A stretch of DNA of 64,000 bases from Croceibacterium_A sp035626815 (GTDB taxonomy: Bacteria; Pseudomonadota; Alphaproteobacteria; Sphingomonadales; Sphingomonadaceae), in the NCBI GenBank assembly GCA_035626815.1, contig DASPMY010000026.1, positions 1 through 64,000 on the forward strand. Reading direction: 5' to 3'. Positions 16,087 through 24,342 of the stretch are shown piece after piece. Within the stretch, counting starts at the first letter, position 1; each line of letters begins with the position of its first letter. The translations under genes were made by a program, and so were the position numbers. The notes under the pieces were generated by a model. It was not told where the DNA came from and made no database searches. It was given only the letters and a program-made list of their open reading frames with translations.

Positions 16087-16593
16087 TCAGCGCACCCGGG
16101 CGCAGCCGACGGTGGCCGCGTCCATCGCCGTCGCCGCGCCGGCGAGGCTGTAGCGGTCGGTGAAGCGCCGCCCGGAGCTGTCCTGCGCGGAGATGCTCAT
16201 CGCTCCGGCCGAGCGCATCGCCGCGACGATCGCCGCGTCCATCCGCCGGTCGCGCGCCCACGCGTCGCCGCCCGCGCCGGTCAGGGCGAAGCGCTGCCCG
16301 CCGAGGCTGAGCGACACCGCCGAGCCCGTCGCCATCCCCCGCGACAGCCGCACGTGCAGCTGCCCGCGCACCCCGCGCTGCGGCCAGGTGCCGACGCTGG
16401 CATAAGCCGGTCCCGCCCGGGCGTCCTGCGGCGCGGCGATGGCATAGCAGCGCGGCACCGACGGATCGCGGAACGCGCCCCACTGGCCGAACACCCCGAG
16501 GCTGTCCTTCGCCGCGACCGGCGCGCCGAGGGCGAGCAGCGTCACGGCGATGACCGCGAGACGCACAGTGCGGGTCAGGATGGGAATCGGCAT
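16087..16593 (-). CDS. Invasion-associated locus B (IalB)-like secreted protein
   Basis: 168 residues with a signal peptide (cleavage after about residue 28, GAPVAA). The body has the pattern of IalB-family proteins: an aromatic FGQWGAFRDP start, CYAIAAPQDA, a central beta-rich segment, and a final cysteine (VGCARVR). Despite the family name, members are widespread in free-living alphaproteobacteria and no role is known. It ends 48 bases before the start of rlmN and may be cotranscribed with it. Confidence 0.68.
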   Translation of the reverse strand: MPIPILTRTVRLAVIAVTLLALGAPVAAKDSLGVFGQWGAFRDPSVPRCYAIAAPQDARAGPAYASVGTWPQRGVRGQLHVRLSRGMATGSAVSLSLGGQRFALTGAGGDAWARDRRMDAAIVAAMRSAGAMSISAQDSSGRRFTDRYSLAGAATAMDAATVGCARVR

Positions 16594-16677
16594 TCCCCCG
16601 GGCCTATCAGGTTCGCGGCCGGCAGCACAATCGCGCGCCGGGCTTGCGGTTTGCTGGCGAAGCCGCCGTGTGACGCG

Positions 16678-17082
16678 TCAGGCGCTGCCGGTGGAGCGCG
16701 CCACCGCGAGCGTGTCGACCAGCTGCTGGAAGCGCACGACCTTGCCGCCCTCGAGCGTCCACACGTGGGCGACTTGCGGGTTCATCGAGCGGCCCGTCGC
16801 CGTAAAGGTGCCGGTGTAGCGGCCGAGCATGACCACGGTGTCGCCGGCATCGAGGAAGCGCTCGGGCACGACCGAGAAGCCGTCCCACTCCCCGCCGATG
16901 CGGGCGAACACGCCGGCGAGGACCGCATCGGGACCGCGATAGGGATTACCGTCCGAGTAGGGGAAGTTCTCGGCCTCGTTCCACTCGATGTCGGGGCTCA
17001 TCGCGCCGACCACGGTGGGCACGTCGCCGCTGGCGAAAGCCTGGTAGATCCCCTTGACGATCTCGACGTTCTCGGCGGACAT
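16678..17082 (-). CDS. NTF2-like/SnoaL-type protein
   Basis: 134 residues of cytosolic alpha+beta barrel: MSAENVEIVKGIYQAFASGDV at the start, SPDIEWNEAENFPY, a central GEWDGFSVVPERFLD, then VAHVWTLEGGKVVRFQQLVDT. This is the ketosteroid-isomerase-like SnoaL pattern. Members may be isomerases, cyclases or ligand binders, and the substrate is unknown. The ATG at 17082 begins the domain. An upstream in-frame ATG at 17109 would add nine residues without support. Confidence 0.8.
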   Translation of the reverse strand: MSAENVEIVKGIYQAFASGDVPTVVGAMSPDIEWNEAENFPYSDGNPYRGPDAVLAGVFARIGGEWDGFSVVPERFLDAGDTVVMLGRYTGTFTATGRSMNPQVAHVWTLEGGKVVRFQQLVDTLAVARSTGSA

Positions 17083-17110
17083 GCGGATTCCTCCCTGTTC
17101 GGAAGGCATC

Positions 17111-17596
17111 CTAAGCCGCCGGATAGGCCACCGCCAGCACTTCCCATTGCTTCTCGCCGGCGGGGAGGCGGACGGTGCGCACGTCGCCGACGGCGGCGCC
17201 GCGCAGCGCGCGGGCGAGGGGGGCGCTCCAGCCGATGCGGCCGGCGGCGGCGTCCTGCTCGTCGTCGCCGACGAGGGTGACGGTGCGCTCGTTGTCGTCC
17301 TCGTCGGCGATGGTCAGCGTGGCGCCGAACCACGCGCGCGCCTTGTGCGGCGCTTGCGCCGGGTCGACTACGCGCGCGGCCTTCATCCGCCGGGCGAGGT
17401 GGGCCAGCTCGCGGTCGATCTCGCGCATCCGCTTGCGCCCGTAGATGTAGTCGCCGTTCTCGCTGCGGTCGCCGTTGCCGGCGGCCCAGCTGACCGTGGC
17501 GACGATCGCCGGCCGCTCGGTGCCGAGCAGGTGGTCGTAGCGCGCCTTGAGCGCCGCGAGGCCGGCCGGCGTGATGAGGTTGTCGGGGGCCTTCAA
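17111..17596 (-). CDS. greB: Transcript-cleavage factor GreB
   Basis: 161 residues. It rescues backtracked RNA polymerase by stimulating transcript cleavage. The N-terminal coiled coil carries the acidic tip and GreB signature (WAAGNGDRSENGDYIYGRKRM), and the C-terminal FKBP-like domain ends with APLARALRGAAVGDV and PAGEKQWEVLAV. Domain alignment with E. coli GreB (158 residues) puts the start at a TTG (17596), two bases after the stop of the transglycosylase gene. No ATG or GTG is suitably placed. Translation is probably coupled to the upstream gene. Confidence 0.9.
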   Translation of the reverse strand: MKAPDNLITPAGLAALKARYDHLLGTERPAIVATVSWAAGNGDRSENGDYIYGRKRMREIDRELAHLARRMKAARVVDPAQAPHKARAWFGATLTIADEDDNERTVTLVGDDEQDAAAGRIGWSAPLARALRGAAVGDVRTVRLPAGEKQWEVLAVAYPAA

Positions 17597-17598
17597 CT

Positions 17599-19536
17599 CT
17601 AGCGCAGGAACTCGCTCAGCCCGCGGGCGCGGCCGTAAGCGGTCTGGTCGGCGTGGAGCGCCTCGTAGACCACGGCGTTCTCGAGCACGCGGGTGACGTA
17701 GTTCTTGGTCTCGTAGATCGGGATCCGCTCGATCCAGTCGATCCACGAGATCGCGCCGGTGCGCGGGTCGCCGTTCTGCGCCAGCCACTTGTTCACGTTG
17801 CCGGGCCCGGCGTTGTACGCGGCCACCGCCAGCGGATAGCTGCCGTAGCGGGCATACATCCGCTCGAAGTAGTTGCTGCCCAGCCGCATGTTGTAGCCGG
17901 CGTCGTCGATCAGCGAGGCCGACATGTAGGCGATGCCGGCCTTGCCGGCCTCCTCGCGCGCGGTGCCCGGCATCAGCTGCATCAGCCCGCGGGCGCCGGC
18001 GTGGCTGACCGCGTTCTGGGCGAACTGGCTTTCCTGGCGGGCGATCGCGTGGACGAACGTCCAGTCGGTCCCCGGCGGCGCGACCACGGTGGGGAAGCCC
18101 AGCTTGACGAAGCCGCCGTGCCCGTCGGCGGCGGCCGCGTCGGCGAGGTTCACCGCGAGGTCGCGGCGGCCGATCTGGCGGGCGTACTCGGCGACCAGCA
18201 GGTGCTCGCCGACGGTCTTCGCCTGGTCGGCCATCTTGCGGTAGAACTTGATCCCGGTGCTCCACGGCGCGTCGCGGGCGACCTCGCCGACCGCGGCGGT
18301 GAGCGGGGCCGAAAGGAAGCGGGCGCGCTCCTCGGGCGTCGGCTGATCGGCGGGGGCGTCGGCGAACGCCGGCAGCGGCCGGCCGAGCCGCTCGAGCGCG
18401 AGCTGGCCGTAGAACCGGTCGGGATATTCGGCGGCCATCTCGTAGTAACGGCGCGCCTCGGCGGCGTTGCCGGCCTGCGCCGCGGCGTGGCCGGCCCAGA
18501 AGAACCCCTTCGAGCGCGTCTGCGAGGTCCGCGCGGCGGCGCCGTAGCGGTAGAACAGCGGGGCCGCGCCGGCGCCGTCGCCGCGGTTCCACAGCGCCCG
18601 CGTGCCACCGAGCCACATCAGCGACGTGTAGTCGTCGCGCAGCTTGTACGGGCCGTCGGCGACGTCGGCTTCGTTGTCGAACGCCTCGCTGGCGCGGGTG
18701 GCGATCTGCTGCGCCGCGCTGGCGCCGGCGAGCCGGGCGACGTTGAGATGCTCCTCGACCCACGCCGTCGGGTTGAACGGCGCGCGCGACAGCGGCGGGC
18801 GCACCGCGAGCAGCACGACCGCTTCCTGCGGGCGGCCCTCGGTACGCAGCTCGCGGCTGCGGTTGTAGAGATAGCCCGGGTCGGCCAGCGCGGCGGGATC
18901 GCCGGTCGCTCCGTCGCCGCCCTGGAGGATCGCCAGCCGCGCGGCGAACAGCCCCGCCTTGGCCGGCGAGACGTAGCCGAGCTGGCGCGCGGCGGCGGCC
19001 GTGTCGCGCTGCCACAGCAGCGCGTCCATCCGCGCGTCGTGGTCGTCGGCGGTGAACGCCGCGCCATAGGCGGCGAACAGCGTGGCGTAGGCGGTGTCGC
19101 TCATCTCGCCCCCGCGCCACGCCTGGCGCGCCGCCTCGAAGGCGTCGCCCGGCCGCTGCGCCATCAGCGCCACCGCGTATTGCGCGCGGCCGTTGTTGGT
19201 CACCGGCGGGTTGGCCGCGAAGTAGGCCAGCAGCCGCTCGGGGCTGACGAACTCCTCGGCGAGGCGCGCCTCGGCGTAGCCCTTCAGCTTGTCCTCGTCG
19301 GGAAAGCCCGGATACGTCAGCAGGAAGCCGGCGTAGTCCTCGAAGGTGAAGCGCGGGCTCGCCGCCAGCTGCTCCCAGCGGCCGATGGCATAGGCCATTT
19401 GTCCGGAGGGCTGGCGGGCGACGAGGTTGGCGCGCGCCTGGTCCCATTCGTTGCCTTGCGCGAAGGCGCTGGCGGGGACTAGGGCGGCGGAAACGGACAG
19501 AGCGGCAAGAAACGTGTTGCGAACCATGCTGGACAT
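17599..19536 (-). CDS. slt: Soluble lytic murein transglycosylase
   Basis: 645 residues. A signal peptide (ending near ASAFAQG) is followed by a long helical solenoid of TPR-like repeats (residues about 30-480) and a C-terminal SLT domain. That domain has the catalytic glutamate in AIARQESQF, then HAGARGLMQLMPGTA and AVAAYNAGPGNVNKW. It cleaves peptidoglycan glycan strands with formation of 1,6-anhydro ends. Size and architecture match Slt70. The start is 19536 or the ATG at 19527. It is divergent from dapA and coupled to greB downstream. Confidence 0.92.
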   Translation of the reverse strand: MSSMVRNTFLAALSVSAALVPASAFAQGNEWDQARANLVARQPSGQMAYAIGRWEQLAASPRFTFEDYAGFLLTYPGFPDEDKLKGYAEARLAEEFVSPERLLAYFAANPPVTNNGRAQYAVALMAQRPGDAFEAARQAWRGGEMSDTAYATLFAAYGAAFTADDHDARMDALLWQRDTAAAARQLGYVSPAKAGLFAARLAILQGGDGATGDPAALADPGYLYNRSRELRTEGRPQEAVVLLAVRPPLSRAPFNPTAWVEEHLNVARLAGASAAQQIATRASEAFDNEADVADGPYKLRDDYTSLMWLGGTRALWNRGDGAGAAPLFYRYGAAARTSQTRSKGFFWAGHAAAQAGNAAEARRYYEMAAEYPDRFYGQLALERLGRPLPAFADAPADQPTPEERARFLSAPLTAAVGEVARDAPWSTGIKFYRKMADQAKTVGEHLLVAEYARQIGRRDLAVNLADAAAADGHGGFVKLGFPTVVAPPGTDWTFVHAIARQESQFAQNAVSHAGARGLMQLMPGTAREEAGKAGIAYMSASLIDDAGYNMRLGSNYFERMYARYGSYPLAVAAYNAGPGNVNKWLAQNGDPRTGAISWIDWIERIPIYETKNYVTRVLENAVVYEALHADQTAYGRARGLSEFLR

Positions 19537-19641
19537 CGTGACGGCCGGCTCCTTATCAGGCGCTTAACGGAAAATACCCCTGGGCGACGCGCGGGCGCGC
19601 GGGCCTCGCACGGGTTAGAATCGATGGCGAAGGCGGTGTAA

Positions 19642-20523
19642 ATGTTCTCTGGCTCGATTCCGGCCCTTGTGACTCCTTTTCGCGACGGAGCGTTGGACGA
19701 GGCGGCCTTTCGTCGGCTGATCGACTGGCAGATCGACGAGGGCTCGAGCGCGCTGGTCCCGTGCGGCACGACCGGCGAGAGCGCCACGCTCGACAACGAC
19801 GAGCACCACCGGCTGATCGGCGTGTGCGTCGAGCAGGCCGCCGGGCGGGTGCCGGTGATCGCCGGGTGCGGCAGCAACGACACGCGCACCGCGCTGTGGC
19901 ACATGCAGGTCGCGCGCGAGCTCGGGGCCGACGCCGCGCTGATGGTCGCGCCGTACTACAACCGCCCGAGCCAGGCCGGGCTCATCGCGCACTTCGCGCA
20001 TCTCGCCGAAAGCTGCGACCTGCCGATCGTGCTCTACAACGTGCCCGGGCGCACGGTGACCGACATCCTCCCCGACACGGTGATCGAGCTGGCGCGGCGC
20101 TTCCCGGGCCGCATCGTCGGCCTCAAGGACGCCAGCGGCGACCTGCAGCGGGTGGTGCTGCACCGGGCCGGCGCGGGGACGGACTTCTGCCAGCTCTCGG
20201 GCGACGACCCGCTGGCGCTGGCCGGCTACGCGCTCGGCCAGGTCGGCTGCATCTCGGTCACCGCCAACGTCGCCCCGCGGCTGTGCGCCGAGTTCCACGC
20301 CGCCGCCGCCGCCGGCGATTTCGCGCGGGCGAGAGCGCTCAACGAACGCCTGTTCCCGCTCCACAAGGCCCTGTTCGCCGACGCCAGCCCGTCGCCGACC
20401 AAGTACGCGCTCGCCAGGCTGCACGACTGGCTGAGCGCCGAGACGAGGCTTCCGATCGCGCCGTGCAGCGAGGCCGGGCGAGGGGCGGTGGATGCGGCGC
20501 TGGCCGGCGCGGGGATTGGCTGA
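19642..20523 (+). CDS. dapA: 4-Hydroxy-tetrahydrodipicolinate synthase
   Basis: A 293-residue TIM-barrel aldolase condensing pyruvate with aspartate semialdehyde, the first committed step to lysine and diaminopimelate. The Schiff-base lysine is K162 (IVGLKDASGD), the catalytic tyrosine is Y132 (VLYNVPGRT) and the substrate-binding motif is CGTTGESATL (residues 41-50). The length is standard. In many alphaproteobacteria dapA precedes smpB. Here two minus-strand genes intervene. Confidence 0.95.
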   Translation: MFSGSIPALVTPFRDGALDEAAFRRLIDWQIDEGSSALVPCGTTGESATLDNDEHHRLIGVCVEQAAGRVPVIAGCGSNDTRTALWHMQVARELGADAALMVAPYYNRPSQAGLIAHFAHLAESCDLPIVLYNVPGRTVTDILPDTVIELARRFPGRIVGLKDASGDLQRVVLHRAGAGTDFCQLSGDDPLALAGYALGQVGCISVTANVAPRLCAEFHAAAAAGDFARARALNERLFPLHKALFADASPSPTKYALARLHDWLSAETRLPIAPCSEAGRGAVDAALAGAGIG

Positions 20524-20773
20524 CGCCAAAGCCAAGCCGGCGTCGACACACATCCGGCTTGCCAACGGCGTGACTTTCCGCGGCGCTCATCCGTAAGCGG
20601 CGCCCCGGCCGAGCGCGCGTGCACTTCGCGCAGCGGAAAGCCACCCCCGGCCGTGGCCTTCGCCCAGTCTGCCAGCTGCAGCGAGAACGTGCCGGCGGGG
20701 TCGCCATCTGGCCGGCCCTGCCGCGACCGGCAGCCTGTAGGACAGCGATTTCCGCGCGCCCCGCCTCCAGCCT

Positions 20774-21070
20774 TCAGCCGTTGCCTTTCTTGCGGCGGGT
20801 TTCCCAGCCCTTCTTCGCGGCGGCCGAGCGGTCGGCCTTCGAGCGGCTGTCCGCCGCCTTGCGGCCGCCCTTGCGCGAGCTGACCTTGGTGTCCGGCTTG
20901 CCGCGGCCCGAACCCGACTTGTTGCCCCCGCCGCTCTCCTTGTTGACCGTCGCCCAGGCGCGGCTCTTGGCTTCCTTCTTGCCGACGCCGCGGTCCTCGT
21001 AGCCTTCGGCGATATGCTCGGCCTTGCGCTTCTGCTTGTCGGTGTACTTGTCCTTGTCGCCCTGGGGCAT
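20774..21070 (-). CDS. Small basic, lysine-rich disordered protein ('plasmid stabilization'-type annotation)
   Basis: 98 residues, strongly hydrophilic. The N-terminal half is conserved-looking (DKYTDKQKRKAEHIAEGYEDRG... followed by KEAKSRAWATVNKESGG), and the C-terminal half is a Lys/Arg/Ser/Gly-rich disordered tail ending RRKKGNG. Similar proteins in alphaproteobacteria are often labelled plasmid stabilization proteins, without evidence. It may bind nucleic acid. The 250-base gap between this gene and dapA holds nothing I can recognise. Confidence 0.75.
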   Translation of the reverse strand: MPQGDKDKYTDKQKRKAEHIAEGYEDRGVGKKEAKSRAWATVNKESGGGNKSGSGRGKPDTKVSSRKGGRKAADSRSKADRSAAAKKGWETRRKKGNG

Positions 21071-21134
21071 GACCGTGCTCCTTTCCTGCCGCTCAAAGCG
21101 GCGGGAAAGCGGCGGGTTCCCGCACCTGCGGCGA

Positions 21135-23096
21135 TCAGCTCGCCGGGTTGTGCTCCTCGACGAAGGCCACGGCTTCTTCGAGCATCTGCAGCCGCGTCGA
21201 GGCGCGCGACAGCCAGTGATCCTCCTCGCGCAGCACGACCAGCTTGTACGGCTTGCCGGCATCCTTGAGCGCGTCGGCCATGCTGTCGCTTTGCGCGAAC
21301 GGCACCACGGTGTCGTCCTTGCCGTGGATCAGCAGGATCGGGGCGTCGGCCCGCGCAGCGAAGCGGCGCGGCGAGACCGCGTCGTAACCGCTCGGCGGGC
21401 CGAGCTGCTCGCGCAGCGAGCGGCTGACCACCCGGCTGTCGCCGCTTTCGCGCACGTCGGTGCGGTACATCAGGGCGAGATCGGCGACCGGCGCGACCGC
21501 GACCGCGCACCGGTACAGCCCCTGCTGCAGCGTCACGCCGGCGAGCGCCGCGTAGCCGCCGTAGCTCCCTCCGACGATGCAGGCGCGCGCCGGATCGACG
21601 ATGCCCTTCGCAGCCAGCGCGGCCAGCCCGTCGGATATGTCGGTCTGCATCTTGCGGCCCCATTCGCCGTGCCCGGCCCGCTCGAACGCCTCGTCGCGAT
21701 TGGTCGAGCCGCGAAAGTTGGGCTGGAACACCGCGTAGCCGCGCGAGGCGAACGCCTGCGCCCACCAGTCGAATGCGGCGTTGTCCTGGCCCGTCGGGCC
21801 GCCGTGCGGCAGGACCACCACCGGCAGACCGGCGGGCTCCCGACCGGGCGGCAAGGTCAGGATCCCGTCCATCTCGAGCCCGTCGGCGGCGGCGTAGGCG
21901 AAGGTCGAGATCGGTCCGACCTGCTCGGCGGGAATCGCCGGACGCTCGAGGCCGAACGCCTCGGCGCGCAGCTTCGCGAGGTCGACGATGTACCAGGTGC
22001 CGCTGTCGCCGCTGCCGCTGGTGTGCACGATCACGTGGCTGAGGTCGGGCGTCCAGTCGACCAGCGTCAGGTCCTTGCCGGCGAACGCCCGGTGCACCTG
22101 GTTGGCGAGGCCCTGGTGCTGCGGATCGAAGAACACCGGCCCGGCGTCCGCGCCGCCGCGCAAGTAGCCGAGCATGCGGCCGGTGGTGCGGTCCACGTAG
22201 AGCCGTTCGATCTCCTCGTCGGCGAGCATCTCGGTCGGCGCGGCGCTGCCGTCGAGCGGCACCTCGAACCAGCGCGTGGTCTCCTCGGCGGCGTCCTCGG
22301 CGTAATAGACCACGCTGGTGCCGTCGCGGCCGAGCGAGACCAGTCCGGCGGCGCCGGTGGCGTGCCGCCCGCGGGCGATCGCCTTGCCGCCCGGGCCTTC
22401 CATGCGCCACTCGCCGGTGCGGCGATCCATGTCGAAGGTGACGGCCACCCCGCCGCGCGCGTCGACCAGCCAGTCGCGCCACTCGTCCTCGTCCGCCGGG
22501 TTGGCGATCCGGCGCGGCGAATTGTCCGACATGCGCACCGCGAACAGCGCCGGCCTGGCGTGGGCGAGATAACTGTTCAGGGTGTTGTCGCGTGACAGCG
22601 TCACGCCGCCGAAATGCCCGACCCATTCACCCTCGACCTGGCGAATGCCGTAGCTGCCGAAGATCGAGCTGACGATGTTGCTGTTGCCGGCGAACACCAC
22701 GCGAGGGGGTTTCCCCGCGTCTTCCGGCACGATCAGGGCGCGATAGGCCTCGTACTGGTCGGCGGTGAAGCCGTGCCCGAGATCCTCGGTCTCGCTGGTC
22801 ATCAGCAGCACCGCGTCCTCGCCGACCCAGTCGAGCCCGCGCACCTTGACGTCGCCGACGGGCGCGCTGCGCTTCACGTTCAGGGCCGAATCGAAGAACA
22901 CCAGCGCCCGCTCGCCGCGGAAGGTCGCGACGGCCGCGATCTTCTCGCCGCTCGGCGAGAGGGCGGCCTGCTCGAACGCGGGCAGCTGGCCGTAGGCGGT
23001 GAGCGGCGGCGGCCCGGCGGCGCTCGCCGGCAGGGGCGCGCCGAGCAGCGCGATGAGGCCAAGAAGCCCCGCCAGGTGCTTGAAAACGACAGCCAT
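21135..23096 (-). CDS. S9-family prolyl-oligopeptidase-like serine peptidase
   Basis: 653 residues with a signal peptide (ending near PLPASAAG). The N-terminal two-thirds is a beta-propeller-like region, and the C-terminal alpha/beta hydrolase carries the triad S511 (GGSYGGYAA), D595 (HGKDDTVVP) and H627 (REEDHWLS). It probably cuts small peptides in the periplasm. Sphingomonads carry many paralogues of this type. It stands alone, with its start divergent from smpB. Confidence 0.9.
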   Translation of the reverse strand: MAVVFKHLAGLLGLIALLGAPLPASAAGPPPLTAYGQLPAFEQAALSPSGEKIAAVATFRGERALVFFDSALNVKRSAPVGDVKVRGLDWVGEDAVLLMTSETEDLGHGFTADQYEAYRALIVPEDAGKPPRVVFAGNSNIVSSIFGSYGIRQVEGEWVGHFGGVTLSRDNTLNSYLAHARPALFAVRMSDNSPRRIANPADEDEWRDWLVDARGGVAVTFDMDRRTGEWRMEGPGGKAIARGRHATGAAGLVSLGRDGTSVVYYAEDAAEETTRWFEVPLDGSAAPTEMLADEEIERLYVDRTTGRMLGYLRGGADAGPVFFDPQHQGLANQVHRAFAGKDLTLVDWTPDLSHVIVHTSGSGDSGTWYIVDLAKLRAEAFGLERPAIPAEQVGPISTFAYAAADGLEMDGILTLPPGREPAGLPVVVLPHGGPTGQDNAAFDWWAQAFASRGYAVFQPNFRGSTNRDEAFERAGHGEWGRKMQTDISDGLAALAAKGIVDPARACIVGGSYGGYAALAGVTLQQGLYRCAVAVAPVADLALMYRTDVRESGDSRVVSRSLREQLGPPSGYDAVSPRRFAARADAPILLIHGKDDTVVPFAQSDSMADALKDAGKPYKLVVLREEDHWLSRASTRLQMLEEAVAFVEEHNPAS

Positions 23097-23212
23097 GCAC
23101 CCCCCTCGATCCGTTCGGCATGTTCGCAGCGGCGCGCCGAATTCGCAAGCCCCGGCCGATTCGCCCCGCAGGGGGTTTCGCTCGGCTTGGCCGGGCCCTA
23201 CATGCCGCCGCC

Positions 23213-23695
23213 ATGGTCCGCCCGAAGCCCTCGACGTTCGACAAGGTCAAGACCGTCGCCGAGAACCGGCGCGCGCGGTTCGAGTACTTCATCGAGGACA
23301 AGTTCGAGGCCGGCATCGCGCTTAGCGGCACCGAGGTGAAGAGCCTGCGGACCGGCGAAGGCTCGATCGCCGAGGCCTATGCCGAAGTGCGCGACGGGCA
23401 GGCGTGGCTGGTCAACGCCAACATCCCCGAGTTCAGCCACGGCAACCGCTTCAACCACGAGCCCAAGCGGCCGCGCAAGCTGCTGCTCCACCAGCGCGAG
23501 ATCGAGCGGATGATCGGCGCGGTCGAGCGCAAGGGCATGACGATGGTGCCGCTGAGCATCTACTTCAACGCGCGCGGGCGGGCCAAGGTCGAGCTGGCGC
23601 TGGCCAAGGGCAAGCAGACCCACGACAAGCGCCAGACCATCAAGGACCGCGACTGGAAGCGCGACCAGGCCCGGCTGCTGCGCGACCGCGGTTGA
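23213..23695 (+). CDS. smpB: tmRNA-binding protein SmpB
   Basis: 160 residues. It carries tmRNA to stalled ribosomes in trans-translation. Signatures are NRRARFEYFIEDKFEAGIALSG-type N terminus, GTEVKSLR, and KLLLHQREIERM. The C-terminal basic tail (KQTHDKRQTIKDRDWKRD) inserts in the decoding path. The start is the ATG at 23213. An in-frame ATG 31 codons upstream would add a tail with no counterpart in SmpB. Confidence 0.95.
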   Translation: MVRPKPSTFDKVKTVAENRRARFEYFIEDKFEAGIALSGTEVKSLRTGEGSIAEAYAEVRDGQAWLVNANIPEFSHGNRFNHEPKRPRKLLLHQREIERMIGAVERKGMTMVPLSIYFNARGRAKVELALAKGKQTHDKRQTIKDRDWKRDQARLLRDRG

Positions 23696-23760
23696 GCCGG
23701 GCCGGACCGTCGCGTGCCACTTGCGCTCGGCGACCCTCCCGCGCAAGGCACGCGGGCACG

Positions 23761-24342
23761 ATGATCGACTTTCGCTCCCGGACCTGGCTCGCTGACTGGC
23801 TGCGGCGCAACATGCCGACGCGCGAGCAGATGGAGCGCAACCGCTTCATCCGCCCGTTCGCCGGCCGCGTGCTGCGCTCGGAGCTGTGGCGCTTCACCCG
23901 CCGCTCGGTGCCGCGCGGCATCGCGTTGGGCATGCTGGTCGGGATCATCGTGCCGTTCGCGCAGATCCTGTTCGCCGCGCTGCTCAGCGTCTCGGTGCGG
24001 GCCAACGTGCCGCTGGCGGCGCTGACCACCTTCATCACCAACCCGTTCACCACGCCGCTCATCTGGGTCGCCGCCTACTGGGTCGGCGAATGGCTGCTGC
24101 GGGTCGACGCGGCGACGGTGGTCGCGCCGGTCAACACCGCGATCGAGCAGACCGACTTGCAGCAGTTCCTCCAGTGGCTGACCGGCGCGACGATGGTCAC
24201 CGCGTTCGGCCTGGTGGTGATCGCGGTCGTCGCGGCCTCGGTCAGCTACGTGCTGGCGGTGTGGGTGTGGCGCTGGTGGACCGCGCGCAAGTGGTCGCGC
24301 CGGCGCCAGCGCCGCGGCGCGCGGCCGACCCCCGCCGAATGA
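23761..24342 (+). CDS. DUF2062 membrane protein
   Basis: 193 residues. A charged N terminus (MPTREQMERNRF) is followed by the DUF2062 core, with hydrophobic helices at about 60-85, 90-115 and 145-175, and the signature PRGIALGMLVGIIVPFAQI and TFITNPFTTPLIW. The C terminus is an Arg-rich cytoplasmic tail. The function is unknown. The gene is regularly found between smpB and cckA, as here, and its stop overlaps the cckA start (ATGA). Confidence 0.88.
   Translation: MIDFRSRTWLADWLRRNMPTREQMERNRFIRPFAGRVLRSELWRFTRRSVPRGIALGMLVGIIVPFAQILFAALLSVSVRANVPLAALTTFITNPFTTPLIWVAAYWVGEWLLRVDAATVVAPVNTAIEQTDLQQFLQWLTGATMVTAFGLVVIAVVAASVSYVLAVWVWRWWTARKWSRRRQRRGARPTPAE

Noticed and set aside
20524..20773. 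A possible small or broken gene in the 250-base gap after dapA.
   Set aside because: No frame shows a ribosome-binding site, conserved motif or consistent codon use in this gap. I see nothing in it that can be supported.
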